Source of the DNA: Candidatus Centipeda massiliensis
GTDB lineage: Bacteria > Bacillota > Negativicutes > Selenomonadales > Selenomonadaceae
DNA length: 64,000 nucleotides
Assembly: GCF_900290285.1 (NCBI RefSeq)
Contig: NZ_LT985755.1
Span: forward strand, 138,431-202,430
Reading direction: 5' to 3'
In this document: positions 23,614 through 32,813 of the stretch, in pieces
How the letters are laid out: every line of letters begins with the position of its first letter
How positions within the stretch are numbered: the stretch's first letter is position 1
Notes under the pieces: generated by a model
The model's input: the letters and a program-made list of their open reading frames with translations, nothing else
What the model was told of the DNA's origin: nothing
Databases searched by the model: none
Translations under genes and position numbers: made by a program

Positions 23614-24420
23614 TCAAAAGGGGATATCATCTTCGTCGAACACTGGGGGATCATCTTCCAAGTCATTCTGCATGAATGCATCAATCACATACTGTAAGTT
23701 CTTATCAATTTTGGGATGTCTCATATTTTCACTGACGGTCGTATATAGACCATCAATAAGGCTGGAAATTGTAACTTCTCCCTTGTTGTCGCAAAGAAAC
23801 TGAGCTTCCGCTTTCGGCGGAGTCATCCAAATTTCTATCGCAAAGGTATCAGGATCCGAAATAGATGAGTACACTTTAAAAATATTCATCAAATGCAAAA
23901 GTGTACCGTTCTTCATTCGTAAGGAATAACAATCCTTATGTATCCCCGTCTGGTAATCAAAATTATGTGACGCAAAGACAACCTGTGTAACTTCTTCGAT
24001 CGAGCCATCATAATCATTGGGCGCATCGTATGTACGCAATTTGAATAGTGGATGCCCAGTATCACCATATTCATCGGCCTGTATCCGATTTAACTCTACC
24101 TTCGGTTCCCGAATCCAATTAAGTCTATCTGCGACGGTATCACTATTGAGCTTGCCCAAGAACGACATAAGATACTTCTCGGTCGGCGTAGCATTTGTCA
24201 AATCTGCCCGCAGTAAAGTGTCGACATTGATCTGCAGCAACTCTGCGATCTTCATTACAAACTCGACCCCCGGCTTTGACTTTTCGTCCTTGCTGGCACG
24301 AGAAATATATCCGGCACTAACTCCTGCACTGTTCTCAATCTCACCTATTTTTAGATCATGCTTCTTTATCAAATAGGAGATATTGTCAAAAAACAAGGTT
24401 CTATCGAAATCTGTTGGCAT
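23614..24420 (-). CDS. XRE-family prophage repressor
   Basis: A 268-residue protein. The N-terminal HTH spans roughly residues 10-65 (ISYLIKKHDLKIGEIENSAG, VSAGYISRASKDEKSKPGVE). The long C-terminal part (VTQVVFASHNFDYQTGIHKD, TFAIEIWMTPPKAEAQFLCD) has no LexA-type protease motif that I can see and may sense a signal or dimerise. Together with the 68-residue gene it forms the lysogenic operon at the right end of the prophage. The gene is AT-rich compared with its surroundings. No integrase is encoded nearby, which is unusual for this position. Confidence 0.7.
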   Translation of the reverse strand: MPTDFDRTLFFDNISYLIKKHDLKIGEIENSAGVSAGYISRASKDEKSKPGVEFVMKIAELLQINVDTLLRADLTNATPTEKYLMSFLGKLNSDTVADRLNWIREPKVELNRIQADEYGDTGHPLFKLRTYDAPNDYDGSIEEVTQVVFASHNFDYQTGIHKDCYSLRMKNGTLLHLMNIFKVYSSISDPDTFAIEIWMTPPKAEAQFLCDNKGEVTISSLIDGLYTTVSENMRHPKIDKNLQYVIDAFMQNDLEDDPPVFDEDDIPF

Positions 24421-24748
24421 TTTTTGTCACCTCTTTCAATTATGATCTCATTTTATCAAATATTTATGTACTCATCGACTGTTTTATTGCTTTTATATTT
24501 TCATCAATAATCTTTGTTGCATGATTAACTCTACAATATTTTCTATATTATCACCTAAGATGCTCATATAAGTAATATCCCTACTTATATTCATTAAAAA
24601 TCTGATGTTATGTCAATAAAGTTAACATTTTTTCTTCAGCTTTACGACATAAATCAGTCAACATGAAATGGATCACCGCAACGGAGTTCTTATGTAAAAA
24701 CCTCGGACTGCCTATTCTCAGTCCGAGGTTTTTGATTCTAAAATATTC
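24421..24748. other. AT-rich region at the prophage right edge, with operator-like palindrome
   Basis: No gene. ATATAAGTA (24566-24574) and TACTTATAT (24582-24590) form a perfect 9-bp inverted repeat with a 7-bp centre, a good operator candidate for the adjacent repressor. The region probably holds the repressor promoter. No direct repeat that would mark an attachment site was found by eye. A terminator closes it on the right. Confidence 0.45.
24697..24735. terminator. bidirectional terminator ending the MerR-controlled operon
   Basis: AAAACCTCGGACTG and CAGTCCGAGGTTTT are perfect 14-base arms with an 8-base loop and A/T runs on both sides. It ends the eight-gene minus-strand operon that begins at 32682. 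Confidence 0.8.
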
Positions 24749-25198
24749 TTAGCCGATCTTCGCCGCAAGCACATCTGCCTCGCGTACCGATGTCACCATG
24801 CCGAGATACGTCAATCCGTAGAGATCAGCAAAACGGCGCATTGTATATTCGCCTGCCTCCATCATCCATTTCTCAGGTGCCGCCCCCTGAAATAGGAACA
24901 CGAGCTGCCCGGAGAGACTGTTTGTCTCCACAGGACCGTAGAAGCGCTCCAGCAGCGTGCGGACGGAGCCACAAATATTGTGCCAGTAGAGAGGTGAGCC
25001 GATGACAATGCGATCGGCTACCCTTATCTTTGCAAGCACCTCAGAGAATTGATCGCCTGGCAGCTCCTGTCCATAAACATTGATCCGATAGTCCGTAAGA
25101 TTCAGCGTCTCATAGGTGTGCCCTTGCAGAAACCTCGCTGCAAGAGCTGCCGTATTTCCGTCTCTGTTCGGACTGCCGTTGATAAACAGTATATTCAT
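24749..25198 (-). CDS. NAD(P)H-dependent FMN reductase family protein
   Basis: A 149-residue flavodoxin-fold enzyme. MNILFINGSPNRDGNTAALA is the phosphate-binding loop for FMN, and VIGSPLYWHNICGSVRTLLE is the second FMN contact and dimer region typical of the FMN_red family. It is cytoplasmic (no signal peptide) and would reduce quinones, flavins or nitro compounds using NAD(P)H. It is the last gene of the eight-gene operon, 17 bases after the esterase gene, and is followed by the terminator. Slightly short for the family but with both FMN motifs. Confidence 0.8.
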   Translation of the reverse strand: MNILFINGSPNRDGNTAALAARFLQGHTYETLNLTDYRINVYGQELPGDQFSEVLAKIRVADRIVIGSPLYWHNICGSVRTLLERFYGPVETNSLSGQLVFLFQGAAPEKWMMEAGEYTMRRFADLYGLTYLGMVTSVREADVLAAKIG

Positions 25199-25215
25199 AC
25201 CGTTGCCTCCTCATT

Positions 25216-26205
25216 TTATCTTTGTGCTATCCAAAAATCTGCGGCACGGTTCAGCCATCCTTCGGCAGCAGTGCCCTCACCAAGCCCGAAGCCATGCGGC
25301 AGACCTTCAAACACTTCGATCTCTGCCGCCTGTCCGTTTCTGCGGATCGCCTGTGTACGCCGCTGCATCGTCTGCCATGAGGCAATGCCATCGGCCGTCC
25401 CGACACAGCTGTATGTCGGCGGCTCTGTACCATAGACCTCCGACAAGTCCGTATACTGCATAATGACGGCGGCAGGACGCGGATATGAACGCTGTCCAAA
25501 TGCCTCCGTTCCATGCGAACCGACCCACGCTGCCATACGCGCTCCCGCCGAGCCGCCCCAGAGGGAGTAACCACGCATGTCAACGCCCAGTCCTGCCGCA
25601 TATTCGTGGAGAAAGGCAACCGCGCGTGAAAGATCTTCGCACGCCGTCTGCGCACGCGGTCGATAGATCAGTGCAAAGGCGTTCACTCCGCGCTCAGAGA
25701 GGACGAGCGCATGTGGAAAACTGTCCTGCATCGCCCCCACATAGGCAAATCCGCCGCCCGCACTCACGACGGCGACAGGCGCTCCCGTTCGCCCACGAAA
25801 GAAAAACAGCCCTGTATCACGCTTCGCGGGGTCGCGCCGCATCTCCTCCTCTGTGTAGATCGGATAGAAAATCCGATGCCCCGCCGCTGCGTCTGCCGCA
25901 AGCCGATTCACAACTGCCACGGTTCGCGCAGGCGAGATGTGAGAATACCATGCCAGGCGCAGACTGCCGAGCGTATCGCCATCCATGTACCCGCTCTGTA
26001 CGGGAAAGAGCAGCCGACCGTACGGTGCAAACAGGAGTGCCCTTGCCACATCCTCCACGCGGGACTCTGCTGAAAACACGCTCATCTCCTCCTCTGCATC
26101 GGTGCCGGTCTGTATGTTTTCTGCCTCCCGCGCAAAGGATAAACAGCTGCCGAAGCACAGCATAGCCGCCGCTGCTGCAATGATGCCGCAGACGAAAAGC
26201 CGCAT
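25216..26205 (-). CDS. exported alpha/beta-hydrolase (esterase-like)
   Basis: A 329-residue protein with a hydrophobic N-terminus (LFVCGIIAAAAAMLCFGSC) that is a signal peptide, possibly lipoprotein-like although the lipobox is weak. The catalytic domain has VVSAGGGFAYVG (oxyanion hole, HGGG-like), YSLWGGSAGARMAAWVG with the nucleophile Ser in GGSAG, and GLPHGFGLGEG with the His. It resembles acetyl-esterase/BD-FAE-type enzymes that deacylate sugars or small esters. ATG at 26205 gives the best signal peptide; an in-frame ATG at 26229 is possible. Seventh gene of the MerR-controlled operon. Confidence 0.78.
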   Translation of the reverse strand: MRLFVCGIIAAAAAMLCFGSCLSFAREAENIQTGTDAEEEMSVFSAESRVEDVARALLFAPYGRLLFPVQSGYMDGDTLGSLRLAWYSHISPARTVAVVNRLAADAAAGHRIFYPIYTEEEMRRDPAKRDTGLFFFRGRTGAPVAVVSAGGGFAYVGAMQDSFPHALVLSERGVNAFALIYRPRAQTACEDLSRAVAFLHEYAAGLGVDMRGYSLWGGSAGARMAAWVGSHGTEAFGQRSYPRPAAVIMQYTDLSEVYGTEPPTYSCVGTADGIASWQTMQRRTQAIRRNGQAAEIEVFEGLPHGFGLGEGTAAEGWLNRAADFWIAQR

Positions 26206-26248
26206 ACCGTCACCACTACGTTCCCTCATTGCTATTCTTCGCTATGCC

Positions 26249-27106
26249 TCAATCGTGAATCCTGCGCTCGTGCAGCCATTTCACAAACGCAGGGTCGTCG
26301 TGGTTGACGATCTCGCTGTGCCCGAGGTCGAGTTTTGCGATCTCTGCCATCTCCGCCTCATTCAGCGCAAAGTCCCAGATATCGAGATTTACCGCGATGC
26401 GCTCAGCACGCACGGACTTCGGCAGGATCGACACGCCACGCTGCGTATTCCAGCGGAGTGCCACCTGCGCCGCCGTCTTTCCGTACTTCTCCCCGATCTT
26501 CGTCAGTACGGGATGCGTAAAGATGCCGTGTTTGCCCTCGGCGAGCGGTCCCCATGCCTGCGGCACGACACCGTACTCCTTCATCGTCGCGAGTGCCGCC
26601 TCCTGCTGAAAGAACGGATGCAGCTCCACCTGATTCACCATTGGCTTTATCTCCACCGTCTCACAGAAGTTCGCAAGCACGGCAGGATAGAAGTTCGACA
26701 CGCCGATCGCCCGAATCTTCCCCGCGCGGTGCAGCTCCTCGAGCCGCCGCCACGCGCCGAAGAAATCCCCCATCGGCTGATGAATGAGGTAGAGATCGAG
26801 ATAGTCCAACCTGAGTTTTTGCAGGGAACGCTCAAACGCCGTACCCGCCGCCTCATAGGAGATATCCTGCACCCAGAGCTTCGTTGTGATGAACAGTTCC
26901 TCACGCGGCACACCCGACTTTGCAATCGCCGCACCCACCGCCTCCTCGTTCTGATATGCTGCCGCCGTGTCGATCAGCCGGTAGCCCTGCCGAATCGCCT
27001 CGATGGTCACGCGCTCACACTCTGCAAGGTCGGGAATCTGGAACACGCCGAAGCCCTCAAGCGGCATCATTACACCATTATTGAGTTTTACATTTTCCAC
27101 TGCCAT
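26249..27106 (-). CDS. aldo/keto reductase
   Basis: A 285-residue NADPH-dependent aldo/keto reductase. The catalytic tetrad is present: Asp46 (GYRLIDTA), Tyr51, Lys76 (TTKLW) and His109 (YLIHQP). The cofactor site is the C-terminal SILPKSVRAERIAVN segment. It reduces aldehydes and ketones and has no signal peptide, so it is cytoplasmic. It is the sixth gene of the operon, 12 bases after the flavodoxin gene. Aldo/keto reductases next to MerR-family regulators are common and usually part of electrophile or aldehyde stress responses. Confidence 0.9.
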   Translation of the reverse strand: MAVENVKLNNGVMMPLEGFGVFQIPDLAECERVTIEAIRQGYRLIDTAAAYQNEEAVGAAIAKSGVPREELFITTKLWVQDISYEAAGTAFERSLQKLRLDYLDLYLIHQPMGDFFGAWRRLEELHRAGKIRAIGVSNFYPAVLANFCETVEIKPMVNQVELHPFFQQEAALATMKEYGVVPQAWGPLAEGKHGIFTHPVLTKIGEKYGKTAAQVALRWNTQRGVSILPKSVRAERIAVNLDIWDFALNEAEMAEIAKLDLGHSEIVNHDDPAFVKWLHERRIHD

Positions 27107-27118
27107 TTGAAATCCTCC

Positions 27119-27772
27119 TTAATATCCTTGTTTCGACATCCATTCATAAAGTGCCGTCCGCGCCTCCTCGGGCGACTTCTGCGCGATATGTCCCTGGAGT
27201 GCAAAGCCCTCCCTGACATCCGCCTTTGTCACGTCCGCAATCGACCGCTGCGTACCAGAGAGCCCGCTCCCTTCATGTGTGCAGAACGGCAGGATGATCT
27301 TGCCCGCGAAATTCTCCCGATCGAGGAAGGTGTAGACAGGCATCGGCATGTCGCTCCACCAGATCGGATAACCGAGAAAGACGACATCGTACTTGCTGAG
27401 ATCGGGCAGCTCGCCGACGATTTCAGGACGGGCGTTTTCTTCCTTCTCTTGCTTGGCGGCTTCCGTCGCGGGACGGTATTCCTTCGGATACGGCTTGACG
27501 GTCTTGATTTCAAAGAGGTCACCGTGCGTGCGTTCGGCGATCATCTCTGCAAGAATCTTTGTGTTTCCCTTCTCGATGTAGCCAACACCACCTGTGTTTT
27601 CGTCGGCGCGCGAGAAGTACACGACAAGGACACGCTGATCGCTTCGTGCAGATGCTGACGTCTGTGTTTCTTTCTGTGCAGAAGTATCTGCGCCCGTTTG
27701 CGCATTGCCTCCGCCGCACGCTGTCAGCAGCATCATCATCGTCGTCATCAGGATTGTCAATAGGGTTCTCAT
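27119..27772 (-). CDS. exported flavodoxin-like lipoprotein
   Basis: A 217-residue protein. The N-terminus MRTLLTILMTTMMMLLTACG is a lipoprotein signal with lipobox LTAC. A Gln/Ser/Thr-rich linker follows, then a flavodoxin_4-like domain: VLVVYFSRADENTGGVGYIE (FMN phosphate loop), TKILAEMIAERTHGDLFEI, and VVFLGYPIWWSDMPMPVYTF (isoalloxazine contact with Trp pair). It would sit on the outer face of the inner membrane or in the outer membrane and bind FMN in the periplasm, an unusual place for a flavodoxin. Electron donor and acceptor are unknown. Fifth gene of the operon. Confidence 0.85.
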   Translation of the reverse strand: MRTLLTILMTTMMMLLTACGGGNAQTGADTSAQKETQTSASARSDQRVLVVYFSRADENTGGVGYIEKGNTKILAEMIAERTHGDLFEIKTVKPYPKEYRPATEAAKQEKEENARPEIVGELPDLSKYDVVFLGYPIWWSDMPMPVYTFLDRENFAGKIILPFCTHEGSGLSGTQRSIADVTKADVREGFALQGHIAQKSPEEARTALYEWMSKQGY

Positions 27773-27820
27773 GTCATGACCTCCATTTCATTCGATTCCC
27801 ATATGTTTTCTTTGCCAAAT

Positions 27821-29533
27821 CTATTGCGCAGGTGCGAGCAGTTTCAATAATTCTGCATCGTGGTGATGTACGAGCTTCGTATCAGCGTCAAACATCATGG
27901 TTGCGCCTCCTTGCAGTGTATAGGCATCCCAATTCGGCATGCCGGGCGCTTCGGGTTTTCCCGTGCGGGCGAAATGAATCCAAGCGCGGCTCATCTGCGC
28001 TTCGAGTTTCTCTGCCTCCGCGCTTCCGCCGATGCTTTTCTCCGCGCAGTCAATGTTGTGAAATACAAAGGGAATCTCTGCCGTGTGATAGGACATATAG
28101 ACTCCGCCCATCATCGGCGAATCCCACGCGAAGAGATAGGCGTAGACAGGTGCGCCGCCCTGCATTGCCTTGTGATCCATGATCTCTTTGATCGGCAGGC
28201 GGATCATCGTGTCGACATAGAGTGCATCTGCGCGTTTCTTCTGCGGATAAGCGCGCAGGAATGCCGCCGCGATTTTCTCCGCCTTATCGCCGTATGCGTC
28301 CCTCAGACGGCGGTCAACTTCCTCTGTGCTCCAGGTATTCTTGTTGTCGGACTGTGCTCTCTCCATCTGCATGATGTCGGAGAAATTCGTCCACTCCGTC
28401 CGATTTGAACCAATGAGCAGTGGGATGTCCTTCCCTGCGGCGGCAAAGCCGTCTGCCGTCACAGGATTCGTCGGCATGAAGTCGCCGTCAATCACCGGCT
28501 CCCAGCTCATACCATAGCCTGTTCCGAGTGCCTGTGGAACCTTGAATTCCTCCCCTGCTTGTTTGAGTGCCTCATTCGATGCTGTCGTGAGATGCTCATA
28601 GGGAATGGTCTGAATCTCCTCAATGCGTTCTGCCGTAATGCCGAGTTTTTCCAGCGTCAGCTCCGTCACACGCGCTGCCGCTTCTTTTGGCATGAATACC
28701 GGTCCCATGGTCGGAGCCGCACCGCTTTCGACGATGCCCTTGTGGAACAGCCCCTTTGCATATGGGGTTGTCATCAGTGCGAGTACTTTTGCACCGCCGC
28801 CCGACTCACCAAAGATCGTGACGTTTGCAGGATCACCGCCGAATTGTGCGATGTTGTCCCGCACCCAGCGTAGCGCGTCAACGAGGTCATAGATACCGAC
28901 ATTGTCCGCATTGCGGTATTTCTCCCCATAGGCGGAGAGGTCGAAATGTCCGAGCACATTCAGACGATGATTAACGGAAACAACGACAACGTCGCCCTCA
29001 CGGCTGAGATTGGCACCGTCATAGGCGGGAATCTCAGCAGACGAACCTGCGGAGAACCCGCCGCCATGCAGCCAGACCATGACGGGGCGGTTCTTGCCGT
29101 CCGCGATGCCGGGTGTCCAGATGTTGAGATTCTAGCAGTTGTTGTCCATCGGGAACTCACGCGCGGGGTCTTCCCATGTCGTATTCAGAAAACCGCCCTT
29201 TTCCTGCGGCGCAATCGCTCCGTAGTCAAACGCGAGACGTACCCCCTGCCACGGCGTTACGCGCTCGGCGCGGACGAAACGCTCCTTTGCCTCGGCATAG
29301 GGAACGCCGTGATAGGTGTAGATGCCCTTGCGCACATAGCCCTGCACCAGACCGCTCTCGGTCGATGCCACAGCAAGGCCGGGTCCCGCAAGGAAATCGC
29401 CCTGCTCCATGCGAACCGTATTTGCCTTCATTCCATCTGCGGCAAATACCTGCCCCTCGGAAAAGGGCATGCACATGAGCAGACCGAGCGAAATCAGCGA
29501 CAGGAACGTCTTTTTTGTTCGTGCTGTTTTCAT
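27821..29533 (-). pseudogene. exported type B carboxylesterase with an internal stop
   Basis: Encodes about 570 residues if the stop at 29132-29134 is ignored. The first part (signal peptide MKTARTKKTFLSLISLGLLM to QVFAADG) ends at FPMDNNC, then TAG, then NLNIWTPGIADGKNRPVMVW. Family members have Leu after the conserved Cys (CLNLN), so TTG became TAG. Beyond it the hydrolase is intact: LHGGGFSAGSS oxyanion hole, TIFGESGGGAKV with the nucleophile Ser, and YHTAEIPFVFHN with the catalytic His. An internal ATG at 29080 with no good ribosome site would give a signal-less 419-residue product. Fourth gene of the operon, probably inactive unless the stop is suppressed or a read error. Confidence 0.85.
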
Positions 29534-29556
29534 TCGTTATTCTCCTTTTTACGGAA

Positions 29557-30465
29557 TCATTCGGATACGATTGCCTCATATTCCGCCGTAGGGAAATCGT
29601 ACCATGTAACATCGTGATTATCCTGCGGACTGATCGCGATGTGGGCGAATTTGCTTGTGGGAGATGCACCGTGCCAATGAACGACATTGGGCGGACAGAA
29701 AACCACATCCCCCGGATGCAGAACCTCCAACGCACCGCCCTTGATCTGATGATAGCCGATGCCGTCGGTCGCAATGAGCACCTGCCCCGTTTTGTGACTG
29801 TGCCAGCGGTTGTACGTTCCTGCAGGAAAGGCAACATAGACCCACTCGGGCGAATTTGCGGCATTCGGCGTACCCAGAATCTTTCTGAGGTATACCGCAG
29901 AGTTGAAATTGGGCGTTGTCAGCTCCGTCATCCCAGTGCCAAACCAAAACTCGCTGTCATTGTTCTGCATTGCGCTTGGGGCGGCGGCGTTCTCATTCGC
30001 CTCCTCGTACTGCTCCTCGGTGAGCGCGCCGGTATGTGCCGCGTGTCCTTCGGGCGCTTTCCATGTGCTGTCATAGATGACGAACTGCTGGAACGCGGCA
30101 TCCTTTGCCGCGCCGTGGAAATGCGGCACTCCTGCGGGAATATTCACCACATCCCCGGGACGAATCAGAACCGCCTCCTTGCCCCACTCCTGATAAAGTC
30201 CCGTCCCTGCGATGCCGATGACGGTCATCGCCCCGTGCACGTGCCAGCCGCTGTAACTGCCGGCTTCAAAGGAAATCACATTCGTCTGCGGAAGGTTGTA
30301 TGTCTCATCGGTGGCAATGAGGTCATTTTTGTGTACCGTCCCATGAAAGCGATCCGATATATCTGTGCCGAGGGGAAGCGGCATTGCCCATGCGGAGCCG
30401 ACAGTGAGGCCGAGCGACATAGTCGCCGCCGCGATAAAGCTCTTGCCCTTTTTCATTGACATCAT
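29557..30465 (-). CDS. exported double-cupin protein
   Basis: A 302-residue protein with signal peptide (KSFIAAATMSLGLTVGSAWA, cleavage near AWA). Two cupin barrels follow. The first has WHVHGAMTVIGIAGTG and IPAGVPHFHGA, the second WHSHKTGQVLIATDGIG and CPPNVVHWHGA, so both carry the metal-binding His set. Bicupins of this type are dioxygenase-like, decarboxylase-like or sugar-binding. Related single cupins occur beside aldo/keto reductases and carboxymuconolactone decarboxylase-like genes in MerR-linked clusters. It would act in the periplasm. Third gene of the operon; the exact start among three ATGs is uncertain. Confidence 0.85.
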   Translation of the reverse strand: MMSMKKGKSFIAAATMSLGLTVGSAWAMPLPLGTDISDRFHGTVHKNDLIATDETYNLPQTNVISFEAGSYSGWHVHGAMTVIGIAGTGLYQEWGKEAVLIRPGDVVNIPAGVPHFHGAAKDAAFQQFVIYDSTWKAPEGHAAHTGALTEEQYEEANENAAAPSAMQNNDSEFWFGTGMTELTTPNFNSAVYLRKILGTPNAANSPEWVYVAFPAGTYNRWHSHKTGQVLIATDGIGYHQIKGGALEVLHPGDVVFCPPNVVHWHGASPTSKFAHIAISPQDNHDVTWYDFPTAEYEAIVSE

Positions 30466-30474
30466 CTCATTCCA

Positions 30475-31572
30475 TCAAAGATTCTTTGCGTAGAACATCT
30501 GGAGCTGCGCTACCGCCTGATCCACGTACTCAGGCACCCAGTAGGTACGGATGTGGCTCGCGCTCGGAATCAGGAAAAGCTCTTTGTTTTCCGTGCCGGT
30601 CGCCTTGGCAAAGACATCCTTCGTCATATAGAGGGTGTCCGCCTTCTCGCCTGCAATCATCAGGAGGGGCTGATTGATCAGCTCCATACGATCCTCCACA
30701 TCAAACGCCATGAGCTTCATAAAGGATTCGGTGGTGTAGATTCCCGTAGCGTTCGGATGACGGTGGGAGAGGCCGTAGTATTCGATGCCGTCGCGATAGA
30801 GCATGTTTTCGGGAAGCTCCGCCATCTTGGCGCGGAGCTGTTCATCGGTGGCGTTCGGCGGGAGGAATCCCTCATAGACAATTTCCCCTGCGAGCTCCTT
30901 CTCCCGTGCATCCGCTGCCTTTTGCAGACGTGTCTGGATGCCCTTGATGTCCGCATCCTGGAAACCGTTCCGACGCACCCTGCCAGAGTTGAACATCGAC
31001 AGCGCGGCAACCGCCTTGATGCGCTTGTCGGTCTGCGCCGCCGCGAGTGTATAGCCGCCGCCACCGCAAATGCCGAGCGCACCGATGCGGGTCTTGTCCA
31101 CCTTCGGCAGCTGCGAGAGATAGTCCACCATGCCGCTGACATCCTCGATGCGGTTCGAGGGATAGTCCCTCAGTCTCGGCGTGCCGCCGCTCGCGCCCTG
31201 ATAGCGTGCATCGCAGGCAAGGGCGATGTATCCAAGCTCCGCCAGTCGCTGTGCATACAGCCCTGCCACCTGCTCCTTGCTCGCGCCGTTGGGATGCGCC
31301 ACGGTCACGGCAGCATATTTCTTGTCGCTCGTTTCATCGTAGTCTGCGGGAAGGTAGAGATTCGCGGCAACCTCGATGCCCTCCACTTCGTACGTTACGG
31401 GGCGGATGTTCACCTTGCCCGTGACATTCTCCGTCAGTGCGCCCTGATAGACGAGCCCGAACGGATTCTCGTTCGGACGCTTGCTCTCGCTCGCCGAGGC
31501 ACCGCCGCCCCCGAATGCAAAGAGTCCGAGAGACATCAAAAGTGCTGATTTCATGATTGATTTTTTCATTGG
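30475..31572 (-). CDS. exported alpha/beta-hydrolase, dienelactone-hydrolase-like
   Basis: A 365-residue protein with signal peptide (MKKSIMKSALLMSLGLFAFG to ASA). The hydrolase core has the early strand YAAVTVAHPNGASKEQVAGL and a nucleophile elbow GALGICGGGGYTLAAAQ, where the nucleophile position is Cys as in dienelactone hydrolases rather than Ser. The C-terminal His lies in LFLIPSASHIRTYWVPEYVD. An Asp is offered by MLMIAGEKADTLY-type sequence (about residue 300). Substrates may be lactones or esters. AGGAAG precedes the ATG. Second gene of the MerR-controlled operon; periplasmic. Confidence 0.8.
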   Translation of the reverse strand, partial: PMKKSIMKSALLMSLGLFAFGGGGASASESKRPNENPFGLVYQGALTENVTGKVNIRPVTYEVEGIEVAANLYLPADYDETSDKKYAAVTVAHPNGASKEQVAGLYAQRLAELGYIALACDARYQGASGGTPRLRDYPSNRIEDVSGMVDYLSQLPKVDKTRIGALGICGGGGYTLAAAQTDKRIKAVAALSMFNSGRVRRNGFQDADIKGIQTRLQKAADAREKELAGEIVYEGFLPPNATDEQLRAKMAELPENMLYRDGIEYYGLSHRHPNATGIYTTESFMKLMAFDVEDRMELINQPLLMIAGEKADTLYMTKDVFAKATGTENKELFLIPSASHIRTYWVPEYVDQAVAQLQMFYAKNL

Positions 31573-31605
31573 TAAAACTTCCTTTCCCAAATCCCCAAAT
31601 GATTA

Positions 31606-32682
31606 TTACTTTTTATCCAAGCCCTTCTCGTGCATCCATCGCTCCATCTCCGCCGCGACCTCTGCGTTGTTGAGGTCGGACATGAGGAAGTGCGTGTTTC
31701 CTTTGATGCCAACATCGGGCAGAACGATAATCTCCGCATCGCCGCCATGTGTCCGCACGACCTCCGCCCAGCGGCTTGCGAGGTTCAGCCGCGTGCGCCA
31801 GTTGTCGAGCCCCCAGATTTCGTACGGCTTATCGCCCGTCGGGATCTTGTCGCCGAAATAGACGACCATCGGCGTTTTCAGAAGAGCCTCGAACTCCTCC
31901 GCCGTCACCTCCATTCCGCGCGCGGGGAACGGGCTTGTTGTCTCCTCAACCACAGGCACCTCGCCCGGCGGGAACGGGAACGTACCCGGTTCGAGAGCGA
32001 TCACGCCCTTCACTTTGGGACTGCGAATCGCCGCGAGCCACCCCGGACCGCCGCCCGCCGAGTGCGTGATGAGGACATTATCGCCCGTATGGTCAATGAC
32101 CGCCTCCATTGCCTTTGCGACAACCTCCACATCGAATTTTCCCGTGTCGGGTGTCATCTGATGGAAGAACTGCCGCAGCGACTCCTCGTCGCGCGGGAAC
32201 GCCATGCCATCGAAGATCATCGGGTACTGCCCGATGCGGAAGTTGTTGAACCAGAGTTGATCCTGCGGCTGTGCTTTGAGCTCTGCGGGCACGGTCGACT
32301 GTCCTGCACGCCCGCGGCGCGGTTCATCCACGATGTAGGTCGCCCACCCCTTTGCGAGGAAGATGTTCTGGAAGCCGTCGCGCCCGTCGGGTGTCGTCTC
32401 CCACGTCTTGCCCGACTGTCCGTAGCCGTGCAGGAAAATGAGCGCGTTCTTCTTCGCCTTTACGGGACGCTGCCAGAACACATAGGCAGCATCGCCGTGC
32501 AGTGTCTCACCGTCGTAGTTCGTCGGTTCGCTGTCCTTGTATACGCCGGGCGCGGTAATTGTCACGCCGCCCGCCATAAAGCTGCCTTGATCCTCGATTG
32601 TCACGGGACGGCTCAGTGCCTCGACACTCCCCATAAATAGACTCACCAAAAGTGCTGCCGTCAAAGCATACTGTGTTCGCAT
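31606..32682 (-). CDS. exported alpha/beta-hydrolase, first gene of operon
   Basis: A 358-residue protein with signal peptide (MRTQYALTAALLVSLFMGSV, cleavage near VEA). The core has ALIFLHGYGQSGKTWETTPD (oxyanion loop HGYGQ), a VLITHSAGGGPGWLAAIR nucleophile elbow with Ser in HSAGG, and the C-terminal GNTHFLMSDLNNAEVAAEM with the His. It is an esterase/lipase-like enzyme acting in the periplasm. It is the promoter-proximal gene of the operon, so it is likely made in the greatest amount upon induction. The preferred substrate cannot be read from the sequence. Confidence 0.82.
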   Translation of the reverse strand: MRTQYALTAALLVSLFMGSVEALSRPVTIEDQGSFMAGGVTITAPGVYKDSEPTNYDGETLHGDAAYVFWQRPVKAKKNALIFLHGYGQSGKTWETTPDGRDGFQNIFLAKGWATYIVDEPRRGRAGQSTVPAELKAQPQDQLWFNNFRIGQYPMIFDGMAFPRDEESLRQFFHQMTPDTGKFDVEVVAKAMEAVIDHTGDNVLITHSAGGGPGWLAAIRSPKVKGVIALEPGTFPFPPGEVPVVEETTSPFPARGMEVTAEEFEALLKTPMVVYFGDKIPTGDKPYEIWGLDNWRTRLNLASRWAEVVRTHGGDAEIIVLPDVGIKGNTHFLMSDLNNAEVAAEMERWMHEKGLDKK

Positions 32683-32746
32683 GATATCATCCTCCTAAAA
32701 CAGATCTCCTCGGAGAGGACTTGCCCTGCCCTGCCATCCGTAGTAC

Positions 32747-32785
32747 AATGCTATCATAACAGGCGGTAGCAGCTACCGCGCAAGC
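32747..32785 (-). promoter_or_regulatory. MerR-type promoter (19-bp spacer) over a palindrome
   Basis: On the minus strand TTGCGC and TATGAT are separated by 19 bp instead of the usual 17. The spacer contains the perfect palindrome CGGTAGC-T-GCTACCG (32764-32778), extending to 17 bp with one more pair. A long spacer with a dyad between the hexamers is the hallmark of promoters activated by MerR-family regulators through DNA twisting. The divergent gene at 32814 encodes such a regulator. Confidence 0.8.
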
Positions 32786-32813
32786 CCTTTTTGAAATTTT
32801 TTGGAGGAAAATC

